Position numbers and translations under genes: made by a program. Below are positions 1 through 9,416 of a stretch of DNA of 48,080 bases, one piece after another. Below the pieces are notes generated by a model. That model was given only the letters and a program-made list of their open reading frames with translations. It was not told where the DNA came from and searched no databases. Numbering within the stretch: position 1 is the first letter of the stretch; the number at the start of each line of letters is the position of its first letter. This DNA comes from an uncultured Alphaproteobacteria bacterium (lineage in GTDB: Bacteria > Pseudomonadota > Alphaproteobacteria > RF32 > CAG-239), in the NCBI GenBank assembly GCA_934271195.1, contig CAKQRB010000049.1, forward strand, positions 1-48,080, read 5' to 3'.

Positions 1-1
1 A

Positions 2-445
2 GTCTGGAGCTATTTGTTCTTCTACTATGCCAATATTTTATTTTTGTATTTTTGGGGCTTTGACCTTTTCTCGCCGCTAAGCTGGCAAAAAATCGCCGCA
101 TTTTGGAACCACGGCGGCATAATCAGCGAAGGCAAAGATTATGTTTTTCTCTTAATGCTTTTACTGCTGCCGTTTATCTGGATAATCGGATGGCGATTGC
201 TTTGCCGCGTCCGACTGAGCAAAATCATCACCTGGCCTTTTGAGGCTTATAACCGACATATCATCAAAAAATACGGATCTCAGTCCAGTAAACGTTTTGT
301 TCTGAAAAACATGGGACAAAGCACCAAAGTGGAAGAAGACATCAAAACCGCCACCAACGCAGTCAAACCCAATCCGGAGCAAGATGCTGACAAAATCCGC
401 GAGGCGGTAAAAAACAAGCTGAGCAAAGCTCGGCAAAAAAATTAA
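2..445 (+). CDS. Membrane protein beside T4SS coupling ATPase (5' partial)
   Basis: The reading frame is open to the left edge, so the N-terminus lies outside the window. The visible part has one or two hydrophobic segments (about residues 5-20 and 45-65) and a basic, charged tail rich in K, E and Q. Its first ~95 residues resemble the start of the next gene: a W-S-x-x-F-F start, an F-D-x-F-(S/N)-P motif, then a W-rich second membrane segment. The two genes therefore look like a tandem duplication. It ends 12 bases before the next gene and two genes before a VirD4-like ATPase, so it is probably in the same operon and may act at the inner membrane with that ATPase. I do not recognise the family; the role is inferred from context. 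Confidence 0.65.
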   Translation, partial: VWSYLFFYYANILFLYFWGFDLFSPLSWQKIAAFWNHGGIISEGKDYVFLLMLLLLPFIWIIGWRLLCRVRLSKIITWPFEAYNRHIIKKYGSQSSKRFVLKNMGQSTKVEEDIKTATNAVKPNPEQDADKIREAVKNKLSKARQKN

Positions 446-457
446 CGGGAGAAAATA

Positions 458-1798
458 TTGAAACCGATACTTGTTTTAAGCAGGGTTATAATCGTCGGTC
501 TCTTCTGGAGCATATTCTTTCTGGAAGGGATTCGGATTATTATGCTCCAAAACTGGTATTTTGACATTTTCAATCCCGAACATTGGAATATTGCATGGAA
601 CTTATGGCTTTCCGGCTGGGTAATTGACGAGCCCAAAGAATGGGCGTTTATCCTGATTATATTAACGTTTATCCCGCTCTGGCTTACCGGCTGGGCTGCG
701 TTGAGCCTCATCTGCTGGGAAAACATTATCGGCCGTCTGTTCATCATTCCTTGGCAGATGATAAAGAAATCGTTTTTAAAACCGGTCAAAATCATTACCA
801 ATTCTTCTCTCAAGGGCGTAAAAAAGAAAAAATCCTACAAAGAAATCCGCCCGCGCAGCATTGGCGTCGTTTTGGACAATTCTTATTATACGGAAGACAA
901 CTCAAACAAAAATACAGCTCCGAAACCCGTGGCCAAAACAATAACGCCGGCCGCGCCCAAACCGTTACCGCAAAGTCCGAGCTTGATAGAGAAAGAAGCC
1001 GCAATTCCGGCTCCGGCAGTTTTTGACCATTCACTTTTCCAGTTTGATGATGACGACGACTTTGAGTTCAACATTGATGCCTTTGACGACAAACCGGCAG
1101 AAAAACCGGCTCCATTACGGACAGAAGACGCTTCTGCCCGCAATAACAAGAAAAAAGACACCGGAAGAATGCGTGAAAACGCCCAGCCCAGACAACCTCG
1201 CAAAGACAACAGCACCCAATCCGGTGGCGCCAGACAATCGGCTCCGGCAGCAATCGGTAAAAAACCGCTGTCTGTTGAATCCGGTAAAGCGCCGCGGGTA
1301 TCCAATTCTACACTGGAAGTCATCAAACAAAAAGGTTACGAGGTCATTACGGCCGCCACCATCAGAAGCACGCTGGTGGACTTTATTGCCGTTTCCGGCA
1401 ACCATATCAATCTCTGCCTGATAGACAAAGAACCTGGCGACTGGCTTGCTGACGAAGAACGCTTTAACGATGAAGAGCCGTTATGGTTTTCAGAAAGTTC
1501 CCACCGCATTTCGCCGGTGCGCAAAATAGACATCGCCCGCCAGGCTCTGCAAGCTAAATTGGAAGAAGCCGGACTGGAATATACGCTTACTGCCTTTGTA
1601 ATTGTTCAAATCGGCAATATTATTAATGCCGAAGATATGTTTGAAATCTGGGATAATATGAATATCTCCGTTACAAGGATTGACAGAGGCTCTCCAAAAG
1701 AATTAAAATTGTTCTCAAAGAGTCTCGAAGATGCGGAATCCCCGATTGAAAAAGACGAATTTGAGAAATTAAAAAAATTTGTTAGAAGCATTGCATAG
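458..1798 (+). CDS. Membrane-anchored protein beside T4SS coupling ATPase, paralogue of the upstream gene
   Basis: 446 residues from a TTG start with a GGGAGA ribosome site a few bases upstream. There are two membrane segments (about 8-30 and 62-85), a long disordered middle rich in P, A, K, N and D (about 125-285, with a run of acidic residues near 200), and a folded C-terminal domain (about 290-446). The C-terminal domain has a pattern loosely like NERD/nuclease-related domains: hydrophobic D-F-I-A, then G-D-W, then S-P-V-R-K-I. I see no convincing catalytic residues, so the resemblance is weak. The N-terminus matches the preceding gene. It sits 9 bases before the VirD4-like gene, which suggests a membrane partner or substrate adaptor of that ATPase (inference). 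Confidence 0.7.
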   Translation: MKPILVLSRVIIVGLFWSIFFLEGIRIIMLQNWYFDIFNPEHWNIAWNLWLSGWVIDEPKEWAFILIILTFIPLWLTGWAALSLICWENIIGRLFIIPWQMIKKSFLKPVKIITNSSLKGVKKKKSYKEIRPRSIGVVLDNSYYTEDNSNKNTAPKPVAKTITPAAPKPLPQSPSLIEKEAAIPAPAVFDHSLFQFDDDDDFEFNIDAFDDKPAEKPAPLRTEDASARNNKKKDTGRMRENAQPRQPRKDNSTQSGGARQSAPAAIGKKPLSVESGKAPRVSNSTLEVIKQKGYEVITAATIRSTLVDFIAVSGNHINLCLIDKEPGDWLADEERFNDEEPLWFSESSHRISPVRKIDIARQALQAKLEEAGLEYTLTAFVIVQIGNIINAEDMFEIWDNMNISVTRIDRGSPKELKLFSKSLEDAESPIEKDEFEKLKKFVRSIA

Positions 1799-1807
1799 GA
1801 ACAATAA

Positions 1808-4012
1808 ATGGCAATAGACAGATCCGGCAGCGAATGGGAAGAATATAATAATGCCGTCAAATGGGTTGTGCTCACAATCATTATTACCTGCGCACTGACA
1901 GCTTTTTTGGCTGTTGTATGTATGCCGCTCGGATACCTCATCGGCAGCGGAATCTCCAAAGATTCACTCAGCGTCGCCACGCGTTTTATAAAAGTAGTGC
2001 TTGAAAATCCCGATTATCTGATGTCACGTTACTGGAACTGGTTCGGACAGGTGTCGCGTTATCAGGGGTCGTTTTCCTTCAGCCTGTGGCTTCCGGCATT
2101 ACCGTTCATCGTATTTCCGTTTGGATTAATGGGCGGAATTCTGCTCAATCCGTATCGTTTTCAATCCAATATTCACGGTTCTGCCCGCATTGCCACCCTG
2201 GCAGACATAAAAAAGATGAAACTTCTGACCGGTTTTTGCATTGTTATCGGCCGTTTCAAAGGCCATCTTCTGCGCATGAGCGAAACCCTTTCCGTCCTGT
2301 GCTGCGCGCCTCCTGGAACCGGTAAAACCGTTGGCGTCGTGATGCCGACGATTTTCAATTCCCCCGGTATGAGCATCATTGTCAACGACCCGAAACCGGA
2401 ATTATGCTATTCCACAACCGGCGCCCGCGCCAAAGAAGGCCCCGTTTTTGTCATCAACTGGGGTGCGGAAGACAATCCGGCCGAAGGAATATATTATCCG
2501 AGTTGGAACGCCTTGTCCGCCAATGCCGTGCCTCAGGTCGGGCCGGATCGCGATATGTACGTCGATTCCATGTGCAAAATTTTGGTAGAAGACCCTAAAG
2601 GCGGCGCAGACCCGCACTGGTCGCAAACCGGACGTGCGGCATTGACCGGTTTTATCCATTTTATTGTTTCTAAATGCGAAAAAGCCCGCGCCAACGACTA
2701 CTTTATCGGCCGTGTTTATGAAGGCAAGCTGGATTTGGAAGATCGCAAGGTTCTGGAAGGCTATTACAGCGCAATGAAGGATACGGCAGCCAAAATTGCC
2801 ATTTCCAACCTCAGAAACAACACGCTGACAATTGACAACTATCTGCCAATCGGAACTTGGGCGCTTCTGCCGGAAAAATGGATTGGACATGAGGCCTGTA
2901 TTGCCATGATTCTGGAATGGATTACCGAAGCGCAAATCAAACAGTCTAAAGAAATCAAACGCCGCATGGATGAAGGCGACCAGTCCGCTGCTTTTGCCGA
3001 TCCGATGCGTGACTTGCTTGACGCCGCCGTTGAAGAAGCGGAAAAATTCGGCTATGCCCCGCGTTGTATTACCGAACTGAGCCAGCTGAGTTCCATGCCG
3101 GACAAAGAACGCGGCTCCGTCATGTCAACGGCCTTTGCCGGACTGAACATTTTTAAGAACTCAGCCGTGGTCGCCCGTACCAGCTTTAGTGACATTCAGT
3201 TCAAAGATCTGCGCGGTGTCAAAGATCCTATTACCGGCGAGTTCAAGCCGATTTCGGTTTACCTTTCCGTCAACGTGGTTGACGCAGCGGCGCTGAGCAC
3301 GATTTCCGGTATCTTTATTGACTCCATGTCCAGATACCTGATTGCCAACCCGCCTAAATCCATGCATAAAAGCGATGGCAAAATGGGACCGTTCCCCGCC
3401 TTGTTCGTACTCGATGAGTTTCCGACCATGCCCAAACTGACTGCCGTTATTGAAGGGCCTGCCGTCGGCCGCGGACAAAAAGTGGCCTATCTGCTTATCG
3501 GACAAGACTTGGGACAAATCTCCGGCAAATATGGTAAAGATGACCTTGAAACAGTTATCTCTACAACCGCCTGCAAAGTCATTTTGTCACAAAACAACGA
3601 GCAGACCGCGCAACGTTTTTCTAAAATGATTGGCAACAAAACCGTACAAACCACCTCTTTCTCAAAAAGCGAAGGTATGAGCAAAAGCGCTAACCCGTTT
3701 GCCAAAAACGTCAGCTATCAGCTGCAGGGTACACCGGTTATCAGCGGCACAGACTTGTTAAGTTTGCCGATGTTGAAACAGGTCGTCCTGATGCAAGGCT
3801 TTATTGACCGCCCGATTATGGCCGATTCACCCCGCTGGTATCTGGATAAAAGGATGAAAGCCCTGCAGGCTCTTCCTCCGTCGCCTTACGTCCCTGACTG
3901 GATCGTCGCCCAACGCGAAGACATTAATGACGATATGCTGGCCAAATTAGGCATTGAATATGACGAAAACGCTGATGACACAGAATTCACCGAAGAAGAA
4001 CTTAGCAAATAA
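1808..4012 (+). CDS. VirD4/TraG-type type IV secretion coupling ATPase
   Basis: 734 residues, the usual size for VirD4/TraG coupling proteins, which link cytoplasmic substrates (DNA or protein) to a type IV secretion channel at the inner membrane using ATP. Two N-terminal membrane segments (about 18-45 and 90-112) precede the ATPase domain. Walker A is A-P-P-G-T-G-K-T near residues 167-174, and Walker B is L-F-V-L-D-E-F with D536 and E537. The Q-D-L-G-Q-I stretch and the T-T-A-C-K-V-I-L-S-Q region after it are typical of the family. The start ATG has AGGA overlapping the previous stop, so it is translationally close to the upstream gene. No other VirB components are visible, so whether this serves conjugation or effector export cannot be told. 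Confidence 0.9.
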   Translation: MAIDRSGSEWEEYNNAVKWVVLTIIITCALTAFLAVVCMPLGYLIGSGISKDSLSVATRFIKVVLENPDYLMSRYWNWFGQVSRYQGSFSFSLWLPALPFIVFPFGLMGGILLNPYRFQSNIHGSARIATLADIKKMKLLTGFCIVIGRFKGHLLRMSETLSVLCCAPPGTGKTVGVVMPTIFNSPGMSIIVNDPKPELCYSTTGARAKEGPVFVINWGAEDNPAEGIYYPSWNALSANAVPQVGPDRDMYVDSMCKILVEDPKGGADPHWSQTGRAALTGFIHFIVSKCEKARANDYFIGRVYEGKLDLEDRKVLEGYYSAMKDTAAKIAISNLRNNTLTIDNYLPIGTWALLPEKWIGHEACIAMILEWITEAQIKQSKEIKRRMDEGDQSAAFADPMRDLLDAAVEEAEKFGYAPRCITELSQLSSMPDKERGSVMSTAFAGLNIFKNSAVVARTSFSDIQFKDLRGVKDPITGEFKPISVYLSVNVVDAAALSTISGIFIDSMSRYLIANPPKSMHKSDGKMGPFPALFVLDEFPTMPKLTAVIEGPAVGRGQKVAYLLIGQDLGQISGKYGKDDLETVISTTACKVILSQNNEQTAQRFSKMIGNKTVQTTSFSKSEGMSKSANPFAKNVSYQLQGTPVISGTDLLSLPMLKQVVLMQGFIDRPIMADSPRWYLDKRMKALQALPPSPYVPDWIVAQREDINDDMLAKLGIEYDENADDTEFTEEELSK

Positions 4013-4304
4013 TCAGTAGTTTGGACATCAAACCCAAAGTATAACTTATTATAAATGCGAAAGAAAGACCAGCAATGACAGTTGCGCTCAATGGCGAAAA
4101 CAATCCTAATGTCAAGTTAAGCCCGTGGCAGAGCAGCCGTACCTGCCACGATTTGAGCATAGGCAAAGGCTGCATGAACACGCGCCGCAACTGTCAGCAG
4201 CATTACTTCAGATAACATAAACAAACACAACTGCCAAAAAATTTTTCGGTAGTTTTTACCTATACAAAAACAGGTGCCTGAATACAGACACCTGTTTTTT
4301 AATC
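4013..4304. other. Intergenic stretch after the coupling-ATPase gene
   Basis: About 290 bases with no convincing gene. Two short minus-strand frames together read like a small hydrophobic protein, but they are in different frames and have no ribosome site. A strong hairpin with T-runs lies at its right end. Confidence 0.5.
4266..4300. terminator. Bidirectional intrinsic terminator
   Basis: CAGGTG (4271-4276) pairs with CACCTG (4289-4294), extended by flanking A and T runs, and T-tracts lie on both sides. It lies just beyond the 3' end of tRNA-His on the minus strand, and can also stop transcripts from the coupling-ATPase operon on the plus strand. Confidence 0.85.
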
Positions 4305-4381
4305 TGGGGCGAACGATCGGGCTCGAACCGACGACAACCGGTACCACAAACCGGGGCTCTACCAACTGAGCTACGTTCGCC
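4305..4381 (-). tRNA. tRNA-His (GTG)
   Basis: The minus strand folds as a full cloverleaf. The acceptor stem GCGAACG pairs with CGTTCGC, the anticodon stem CCGGT/ACCGG encloses anticodon GTG, and a TTCGAGC-type T-loop is present. The extra G at position -1 opposite discriminator C is diagnostic of tRNA-His, and CCA is encoded (4305-4307). Confidence 0.97.
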
Positions 4382-4395
4382 ATTAGAACAAATTT

Positions 4396-4424
4396 GTTTT
4401 ACATACAAACACAACTAAAGTCAA
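4396..4424 (-). promoter_or_regulatory. Sigma-70-type promoter of tRNA-His
   Basis: On the minus strand TTGACT (4424-4419) is followed after 17 bases by TAAAAC (4401-4396). The expected start lies about 8 bases upstream of the mature tRNA 5' end. Confidence 0.6.
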
Positions 4425-4521
4425 GCTAAAAAAATTAAAATTAATCGAAAAAATTAATAATTTATTTTCTTTTTGTGCGTATTCATAAAGAATAAACAAG
4501 AATTCTTAACGAGCGGAAGAA

Positions 4522-5763
4522 ATGAACAGTAAATTTTTAACAAAATTACCTTCATACATAAGCATTATATTTTTAAGTCTGGGATTTTGCCTATCTGCCG
4601 GCCGTTTTGCCGTAGCTTCAACTTCATCCATTTTGATTGATGCAGATTCTGGAAAAGTCCTTTCTTCTAGCGCTGCCGACAAACTCCGCTATCCGGCATC
4701 TTTGACCAAACTTATGACTTTATATATCACTTTCGACGCGCTTGAAAAAGGGCTGATAAAAATGGATGACAAGCTTCCGGTTTCTCGCGATGCCGCCAAC
4801 CGCTCGCCGTCTAAACTCGGATTGCGCGCCGGAGAAAAAATCAGCGTCCATGATGCAATTATGGCTCTTGTCATAAAATCTGCCAACGACTGTGCAACCG
4901 TTCTGGCTGAAGGATTAGGCTATACGGAAGCAAATTTTGCCAATACCATGACACAGGTCGCCCACGAACTCGGCATGAAAAACACCACATTCAAAAACGC
5001 TTCCGGCCTGCCTAACAAAGCCCAAAAGACAACCGCCCGCGACATGGCAATTCTTGGTGCTGCCGTCTATCATCATTTTCCGCAGTATTATAAGCTTTTT
5101 TCCGCCCAAAAATTTACCTATAAAGGCCAAACTTATTATACCCACAATCACATCTTAAAATCTTTTGAAGGTGCTGACGGCATGAAAACAGGCTTTACCA
5201 ATGCCGCCGGTTTCAATATCATTACCTCCGCCGAACGCGACGGCAAACGCGTAATTGCCGTTACCATGGGACACAATACGGCAAAACTCAGAGATAAAAA
5301 AGTTTCTTCCATGATGGATCAGGGACTGAAAAAGCTGGCTCTGCTAGATACTGATAAAAACCGCATTGAACCTGATTCCGCAATCAAAATTGCCGCTGCG
5401 GTACCGGAAAAAGAACAAAAAACAAAATCCGTGCTTCAAAATAAAAACACCCAAACTCAGGCGGCCAAAATGATGACTGCTCAAACCGATGATAAAAGCT
5501 GGACAATCCAAATCGGTGCTTTTTCTAATTACGCCAAAGCGCGCAACTATGCCATCGTTGTAAAAAAAGAAACCAATCTGGCGGATAAAAACATCTATAT
5601 TGAACCGCATCAGGCAGCCTCAGCCATCGTTTATCGCAGCAAGTTGACCGGCTTTGCCAAAAAAGAAGCGAATAACGCATGTAACAGTTTGAAAAAATTA
5701 AATAAGTCTTGTATAGTAATTGCAGCAGATGAACAACAACTTGTTTTGGCGAATAAATTCTAA
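4522..5763 (+). CDS. dacF: D-alanyl-D-alanine carboxypeptidase (peptidase S11) with SPOR domain
   Basis: 413 residues. It removes the terminal D-Ala from peptidoglycan pentapeptides in the periplasm. All three penicillin-binding motifs are present: S60-L-T-K63 (nucleophile S60), S120-A-N122 and K222-T-G224. An N-terminal signal peptide or anchor (about 10-33) directs export. The C-terminal ~75 residues, beginning W-T-I-Q-I-G-A-F, form a SPOR domain, which binds denuded glycan strands at division septa. This DacF-plus-SPOR arrangement is common in Alphaproteobacteria. The ribosome site is GCGGAAG. The stop codon overlaps the ATG of mipZ by one base, so the two are probably co-translated and linked through cell division. 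Confidence 0.93.
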   Translation: MNSKFLTKLPSYISIIFLSLGFCLSAGRFAVASTSSILIDADSGKVLSSSAADKLRYPASLTKLMTLYITFDALEKGLIKMDDKLPVSRDAANRSPSKLGLRAGEKISVHDAIMALVIKSANDCATVLAEGLGYTEANFANTMTQVAHELGMKNTTFKNASGLPNKAQKTTARDMAILGAAVYHHFPQYYKLFSAQKFTYKGQTYYTHNHILKSFEGADGMKTGFTNAAGFNIITSAERDGKRVIAVTMGHNTAKLRDKKVSSMMDQGLKKLALLDTDKNRIEPDSAIKIAAAVPEKEQKTKSVLQNKNTQTQAAKMMTAQTDDKSWTIQIGAFSNYAKARNYAIVVKKETNLADKNIYIEPHQAASAIVYRSKLTGFAKKEANNACNSLKKLNKSCIVIAADEQQLVLANKF

Positions 5764-6569
5764 TGACAGAAAACGATCAGAAAAAAGCCCACATCATCGT
5801 TGTCAGCAACGAAAAAGGCGGAACCGGCAAATCAACGCTTTCAATGCATTTGGCTATAAAGCTAATGCAGGAAGGTTTTAAGGTTGCGACAATCGATTTG
5901 GACGGCCGTCAGGGCACTCTTTCAAAATACATAGAAAATCGCATCAGCTTTTGTACGACAAATAACATAAATCTGCCGATTCCGGAGCATTTCCGCTTCT
6001 CGCTGGAACCCAATCATTACCTTATTCCGGCCGCACGGGAAAAAGTCGGCTTTCAAATTTATGAACTCTCTAATCAAGTAGATGCTATTATTATAGATAC
6101 TCCCGGCACAAAAAATTATCTGTTTGAAGAAGCTCATAAATACGCCGATACATTAATCACGCCGATTTCTGACAGCATGGTTGATCTCAGCGTTGTCGCC
6201 GATATTGACTATGCCAAAGAAAAAGTTACCAACCCCGGACCTTACGCCGAATACATCTGGGAAACCAAAAAATATCTGGCCTCTCAGGGCAAAGCTTATC
6301 TCAACTGGATTGTCGTCGGTAACAAGTTTTCCAACATCAACTCCCGCAACAAAAATCTGGTTTTCACCTATTTAAAAAAAATTGCCCGTATGTATGGTTT
6401 TCGTTTTTTGGAAGGCATGAAAGACCGGACAATTTATAAAGAACTGTTTTTGGAAGGGTTGACTGTTCTGGATATGTCCCACCCACAGCTGCGCCTGAAA
6501 ATGAGTATGTCGCATCTGGCTGCCAAACATGAGATTCGCACCCTTGCCGAATTTATTTGTCCGGAATAA
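5763..6569 (+). CDS. mipZ: Division-plane positioning ATPase MipZ
   Basis: 268 residues, close to Caulobacter MipZ. MipZ is a ParA/MinD-family ATPase that binds ParB and the nucleoid, forms bipolar gradients and blocks FtsZ assembly away from mid-cell. The deviant Walker A N-E-K-G-G-T-G-K-S-T spans residues 16-25. The MipZ-typical D-L-D-G-R-Q-G-T-L-S-K-Y-I-E-N-R run follows near 42-57, and the C-terminal L-F-L-E-G-L-T-V-L-D-M block also matches the family. It overlaps the upstream dacF stop codon by one base (TAATG). Both genes act on division and envelope growth, so a shared operon makes sense. Confidence 0.92.
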   Translation: MTENDQKKAHIIVVSNEKGGTGKSTLSMHLAIKLMQEGFKVATIDLDGRQGTLSKYIENRISFCTTNNINLPIPEHFRFSLEPNHYLIPAAREKVGFQIYELSNQVDAIIIDTPGTKNYLFEEAHKYADTLITPISDSMVDLSVVADIDYAKEKVTNPGPYAEYIWETKKYLASQGKAYLNWIVVGNKFSNINSRNKNLVFTYLKKIARMYGFRFLEGMKDRTIYKELFLEGLTVLDMSHPQLRLKMSMSHLAAKHEIRTLAEFICPE

Positions 6570-6693
6570 ATTTCTGTTATTATCTTTCTGTATAACTCAA
6601 ACAACTCTTGTTTTTCAGGCATAAAGTTGTATCTTATTTGATATGTTAATGCATTCTGTAAGATATAAAAATCAATTTTGAGAGGAAGAAAGC

Positions 6694-8313
6694 ATGATTA
6701 AAACCATTCGGACAACCCCGTATACTGATCAAAAAATGGGCACAGCCGGCTTGCGCAAAAAGTCAAAAATCGTCATGCAGCCCAATTATATAGAAAATTT
6801 TATTCAGGCGATATTTAATACAATCGGCGATGTAAAAGGCCGCACTTTTGTCCTCGGCGGCGACGGACGTTTTTATAACGAAATCGCCATTCAGCAACTG
6901 ATAAAAATTGCGGCAGCCAACGGCATCGGCAAACTAATCGTCGGACAAAACGGCTTTTTATCGACGCCGGCTTCTTCCAACCTGATTCTCAAAAATAAAA
7001 CAGACGGCGGCTTTGTCCTTTCAGCCTCACATAACCCCGGCGGACAAAACGGAGATTTCGGCTTAAAATACGCTACTTCTACCGGCGGACAATGCCCCGG
7101 TGCCATCAGCGACAAAATCTATGAAAACTCCCAAAATATCCGTGAATACAAAATCATGGATACGCCGGATATTGACCTCTCACGTCTTGGCACTTTCAAG
7201 CTCGGGGAAATGACAATAGAAATTATCGATCCGATCAAAGATTATGTTGAAATGATGGAAAATATTTTTGACTTTCCAACTCTCAAAAAACTTTTTGCCA
7301 ATGGTTTTACCATGCGCTACGATGCCATGAACGCCGTTACCGGCCCTTATGCTATTCGGATTTTTGAAGAAATCCTCGGGGCTCCCAAAGGCAGCGTTGT
7401 CAATTATCAGCCGTTGCCGGATTTCGGCGGTCTGCATCCGGACCCCAATCTGGTTTATGCCAAAGATCTGGTCGAACACATGTATGCTGATAATGCGCCG
7501 GACTTCGGCGGCGCAAATGACGGCGACGGCGACCGCAACATGATTCTCGGCAAAAAATTCTTTGTTACCCCGAGTGACAGCCTTGCCATTCTGACAGACA
7601 ATTACAAACTCATTCCGGCATACAAAAACGGTATTTACGGCGTTGCCAAATCGGCAGCTACCTCTACGGCGGTTTGCCGGGTGGCTGAAGCCCATAAACT
7701 TCCGTGCTATACTGTTCCGACCGGCTGGAAATACTTTGTCAACCTGATGGATTCCAAACGCATCACCTTCTGCGGGGAAGAAAGCTTCGGCACCGGTTCA
7801 AGCCATATACGCGAAAAAGACGGCATCTGGGCAATTTTGTTCTGGCTGAATATTATCGCCGTGACCGGCAAATCGGTAGAGCAAATTACCATGGAACACT
7901 GGCAAAAATACGGCCGCAGCTATTATATGAGATTCGATTTTGAAGGGCTGGATACGGCTGTTGCCGATAAACTGATGGCCGATCTAGAAAACAAGTTACC
8001 AACACTGGCTGGTCAAAAATTCGGCTCTTATGAAGTTGCTCAGGCCGCTCCGTTTGTTTATAATGATCCCGTTGACGGCAGCAGCACCAAAAACGGTTTG
8101 GTCATCGACTTTACCAAAGGAGAAAAAATCACTTTCCGACTATCGGGAACAGGCTCCAGCGGAGCAACACTCAGAGTCTATATTGAACGGCTGGAAAAAA
8201 ACAACCTGAAAGAAGACCCAAAAGCCATGCTCAAAGAGCTGGAAGCAATTGCCATTGAAATTGCCGAAATTCAAAAAAGGACGGGAAAAACAAAGGCCGA
8301 TGTCAACACATAA
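6694..8313 (+). CDS. pgm: Phosphoglucomutase (alpha-D-glucose)
   Basis: 539 residues, the length of Pgm enzymes that interconvert glucose-1-phosphate and glucose-6-phosphate in the cytoplasm, feeding sugar-nucleotide and glycan synthesis. The phosphoserine loop S-A-S-H-N-P-G-G carries the catalytic S112. The metal loop D-G-D-G-D-R has D276, D278 and D280. The sugar-binding G-E-E-S-F-G motif and a C-terminal phosphate-binding R-L-S-G-T-G-S loop are present. The ribosome site is GAGGAAG. The 3' end overlaps the next gene by 14 bases. Confidence 0.95.
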   Translation: MIKTIRTTPYTDQKMGTAGLRKKSKIVMQPNYIENFIQAIFNTIGDVKGRTFVLGGDGRFYNEIAIQQLIKIAAANGIGKLIVGQNGFLSTPASSNLILKNKTDGGFVLSASHNPGGQNGDFGLKYATSTGGQCPGAISDKIYENSQNIREYKIMDTPDIDLSRLGTFKLGEMTIEIIDPIKDYVEMMENIFDFPTLKKLFANGFTMRYDAMNAVTGPYAIRIFEEILGAPKGSVVNYQPLPDFGGLHPDPNLVYAKDLVEHMYADNAPDFGGANDGDGDRNMILGKKFFVTPSDSLAILTDNYKLIPAYKNGIYGVAKSAATSTAVCRVAEAHKLPCYTVPTGWKYFVNLMDSKRITFCGEESFGTGSSHIREKDGIWAILFWLNIIAVTGKSVEQITMEHWQKYGRSYYMRFDFEGLDTAVADKLMADLENKLPTLAGQKFGSYEVAQAAPFVYNDPVDGSSTKNGLVIDFTKGEKITFRLSGTGSSGATLRVYIERLEKNNLKEDPKAMLKELEAIAIEIAEIQKRTGKTKADVNT

Positions 8314-9412
8314 AACCAACATCTTCATCTTTGCCATTGCATTACTGGCCTGTCCGCTCAGTGCCGGCGCCGGATTATACGGTTTTACGGAATTCAACCC
8401 TTATACACCGGAAGAAAAGATCTTGGACATCGACGTCCCTCCCAAACAGGTAACCAACTTTCGTGAAACCCTGAGGCACAATGTTGAGATGTTATCCAAT
8501 TATGCCTACCATCGTGATAAAAATTTTCAGATTATTATTCACGAAGGACAGGAACTTCTCAACAAAAGCCTGTGGGAATATCACCTGAGCGGCTATAACG
8601 AGGCTCGTGCCCGCCCGACACAGGCCGAAGATCCGAGCTTCCTTTTCAAATTCAAAAAACATCGCTATGGCACTAACGACGTTATCGGCACGCCGGTACC
8701 GGAATATTTAAACAATATCACAGGCATTGTTTTGAACAAAATATATTCGCTAAACAGAACCATCAATCCCGGCCTTTTGGCCTCACGGTTAAAAATTATT
8801 GCATTCGATTTGTGCACAGCTCCCAAAACCTGCATGGATTATATCCAAAAATCTGTTGCCGGCAACATACTGCTACAAACCGGTTCTTCCGCGACAACCA
8901 TTTTCAGCCGCATAGACGAACAACCGGTTATAAACGAAAACGCCCGCAACATTTTTAAGCTTTCCGATGCCAAAAATATTTTGTACTTAAATGACGAAAG
9001 CAGCTTCCGTAACAAATATGACCTCATTAAGCAATTGCGCGATACAAATTTTGACATCGTCATTATCCGCCCGCAGTTTAAAAACAAAGAATCTTATACA
9101 GCAAATGAAGTCAACAGCTTAAAGTTCAAAAAGAACGGCACCAGACGCCTGATTTTTGCCGAAATGAACCTGACGGAAGCCAATCCTGAACAATATTATT
9201 GGAAGAAAAAATGGCAATTGGGAAAACCCTCTTGGCTGCGGCGCAAGTCTTTCAGCAATCAGGACTCTGTTATTGTCGAATATTGGAATGACGAATGGCG
9301 TAAAATCATCGGCAACCACTTCAAAAGTATTTTAGACACCAAATATGACGGCGCAATTTTCACCGGTCTGGAAAATCACAAATACTTTGAATATCAATTA
9401 CCTCTGGAGTAA
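8300..9412 (+). CDS. Secreted GH114/TM1410-like putative glycosidase
   Basis: 370 residues from the ATG at 8300, chosen because it gives a clean signal sequence; a longer frame opens at 8249. The signal ends L-L-A-C or S-A-G-A, so it may be a lipoprotein or an ordinary secreted protein. The C-terminal half resembles the GH114/TM1410 TIM-barrel family (endo-alpha-1,4-polygalactosaminidase relatives): an I-F-A-E-M-N strand, then Y-Y-W and P-S-W-L motifs, then V-E-Y-W-N-D-E-W, then Y-D-G-A-I-F-T-G near the C-terminus. The match is from motif memory only. It overlaps pgm and ends 4 bases before fliQ, so it may be co-transcribed with the flagellar export genes. Its substrate is unknown. Confidence 0.6.
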   Translation: MSTHKTNIFIFAIALLACPLSAGAGLYGFTEFNPYTPEEKILDIDVPPKQVTNFRETLRHNVEMLSNYAYHRDKNFQIIIHEGQELLNKSLWEYHLSGYNEARARPTQAEDPSFLFKFKKHRYGTNDVIGTPVPEYLNNITGIVLNKIYSLNRTINPGLLASRLKIIAFDLCTAPKTCMDYIQKSVAGNILLQTGSSATTIFSRIDEQPVINENARNIFKLSDAKNILYLNDESSFRNKYDLIKQLRDTNFDIVIIRPQFKNKESYTANEVNSLKFKKNGTRRLIFAEMNLTEANPEQYYWKKKWQLGKPSWLRRKSFSNQDSVIVEYWNDEWRKIIGNHFKSILDTKYDGAIFTGLENHKYFEYQLPLE

Positions 9413-9416
9413 ACAC

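Noticed and set aside
4002..4190. Minus-strand hydrophobic frame, with another short frame upstream of it
   Set aside because: The two pieces are in different frames, have no ribosome site, and overlap the end of the coupling-ATPase gene. Too weak to call a pilin-like gene.
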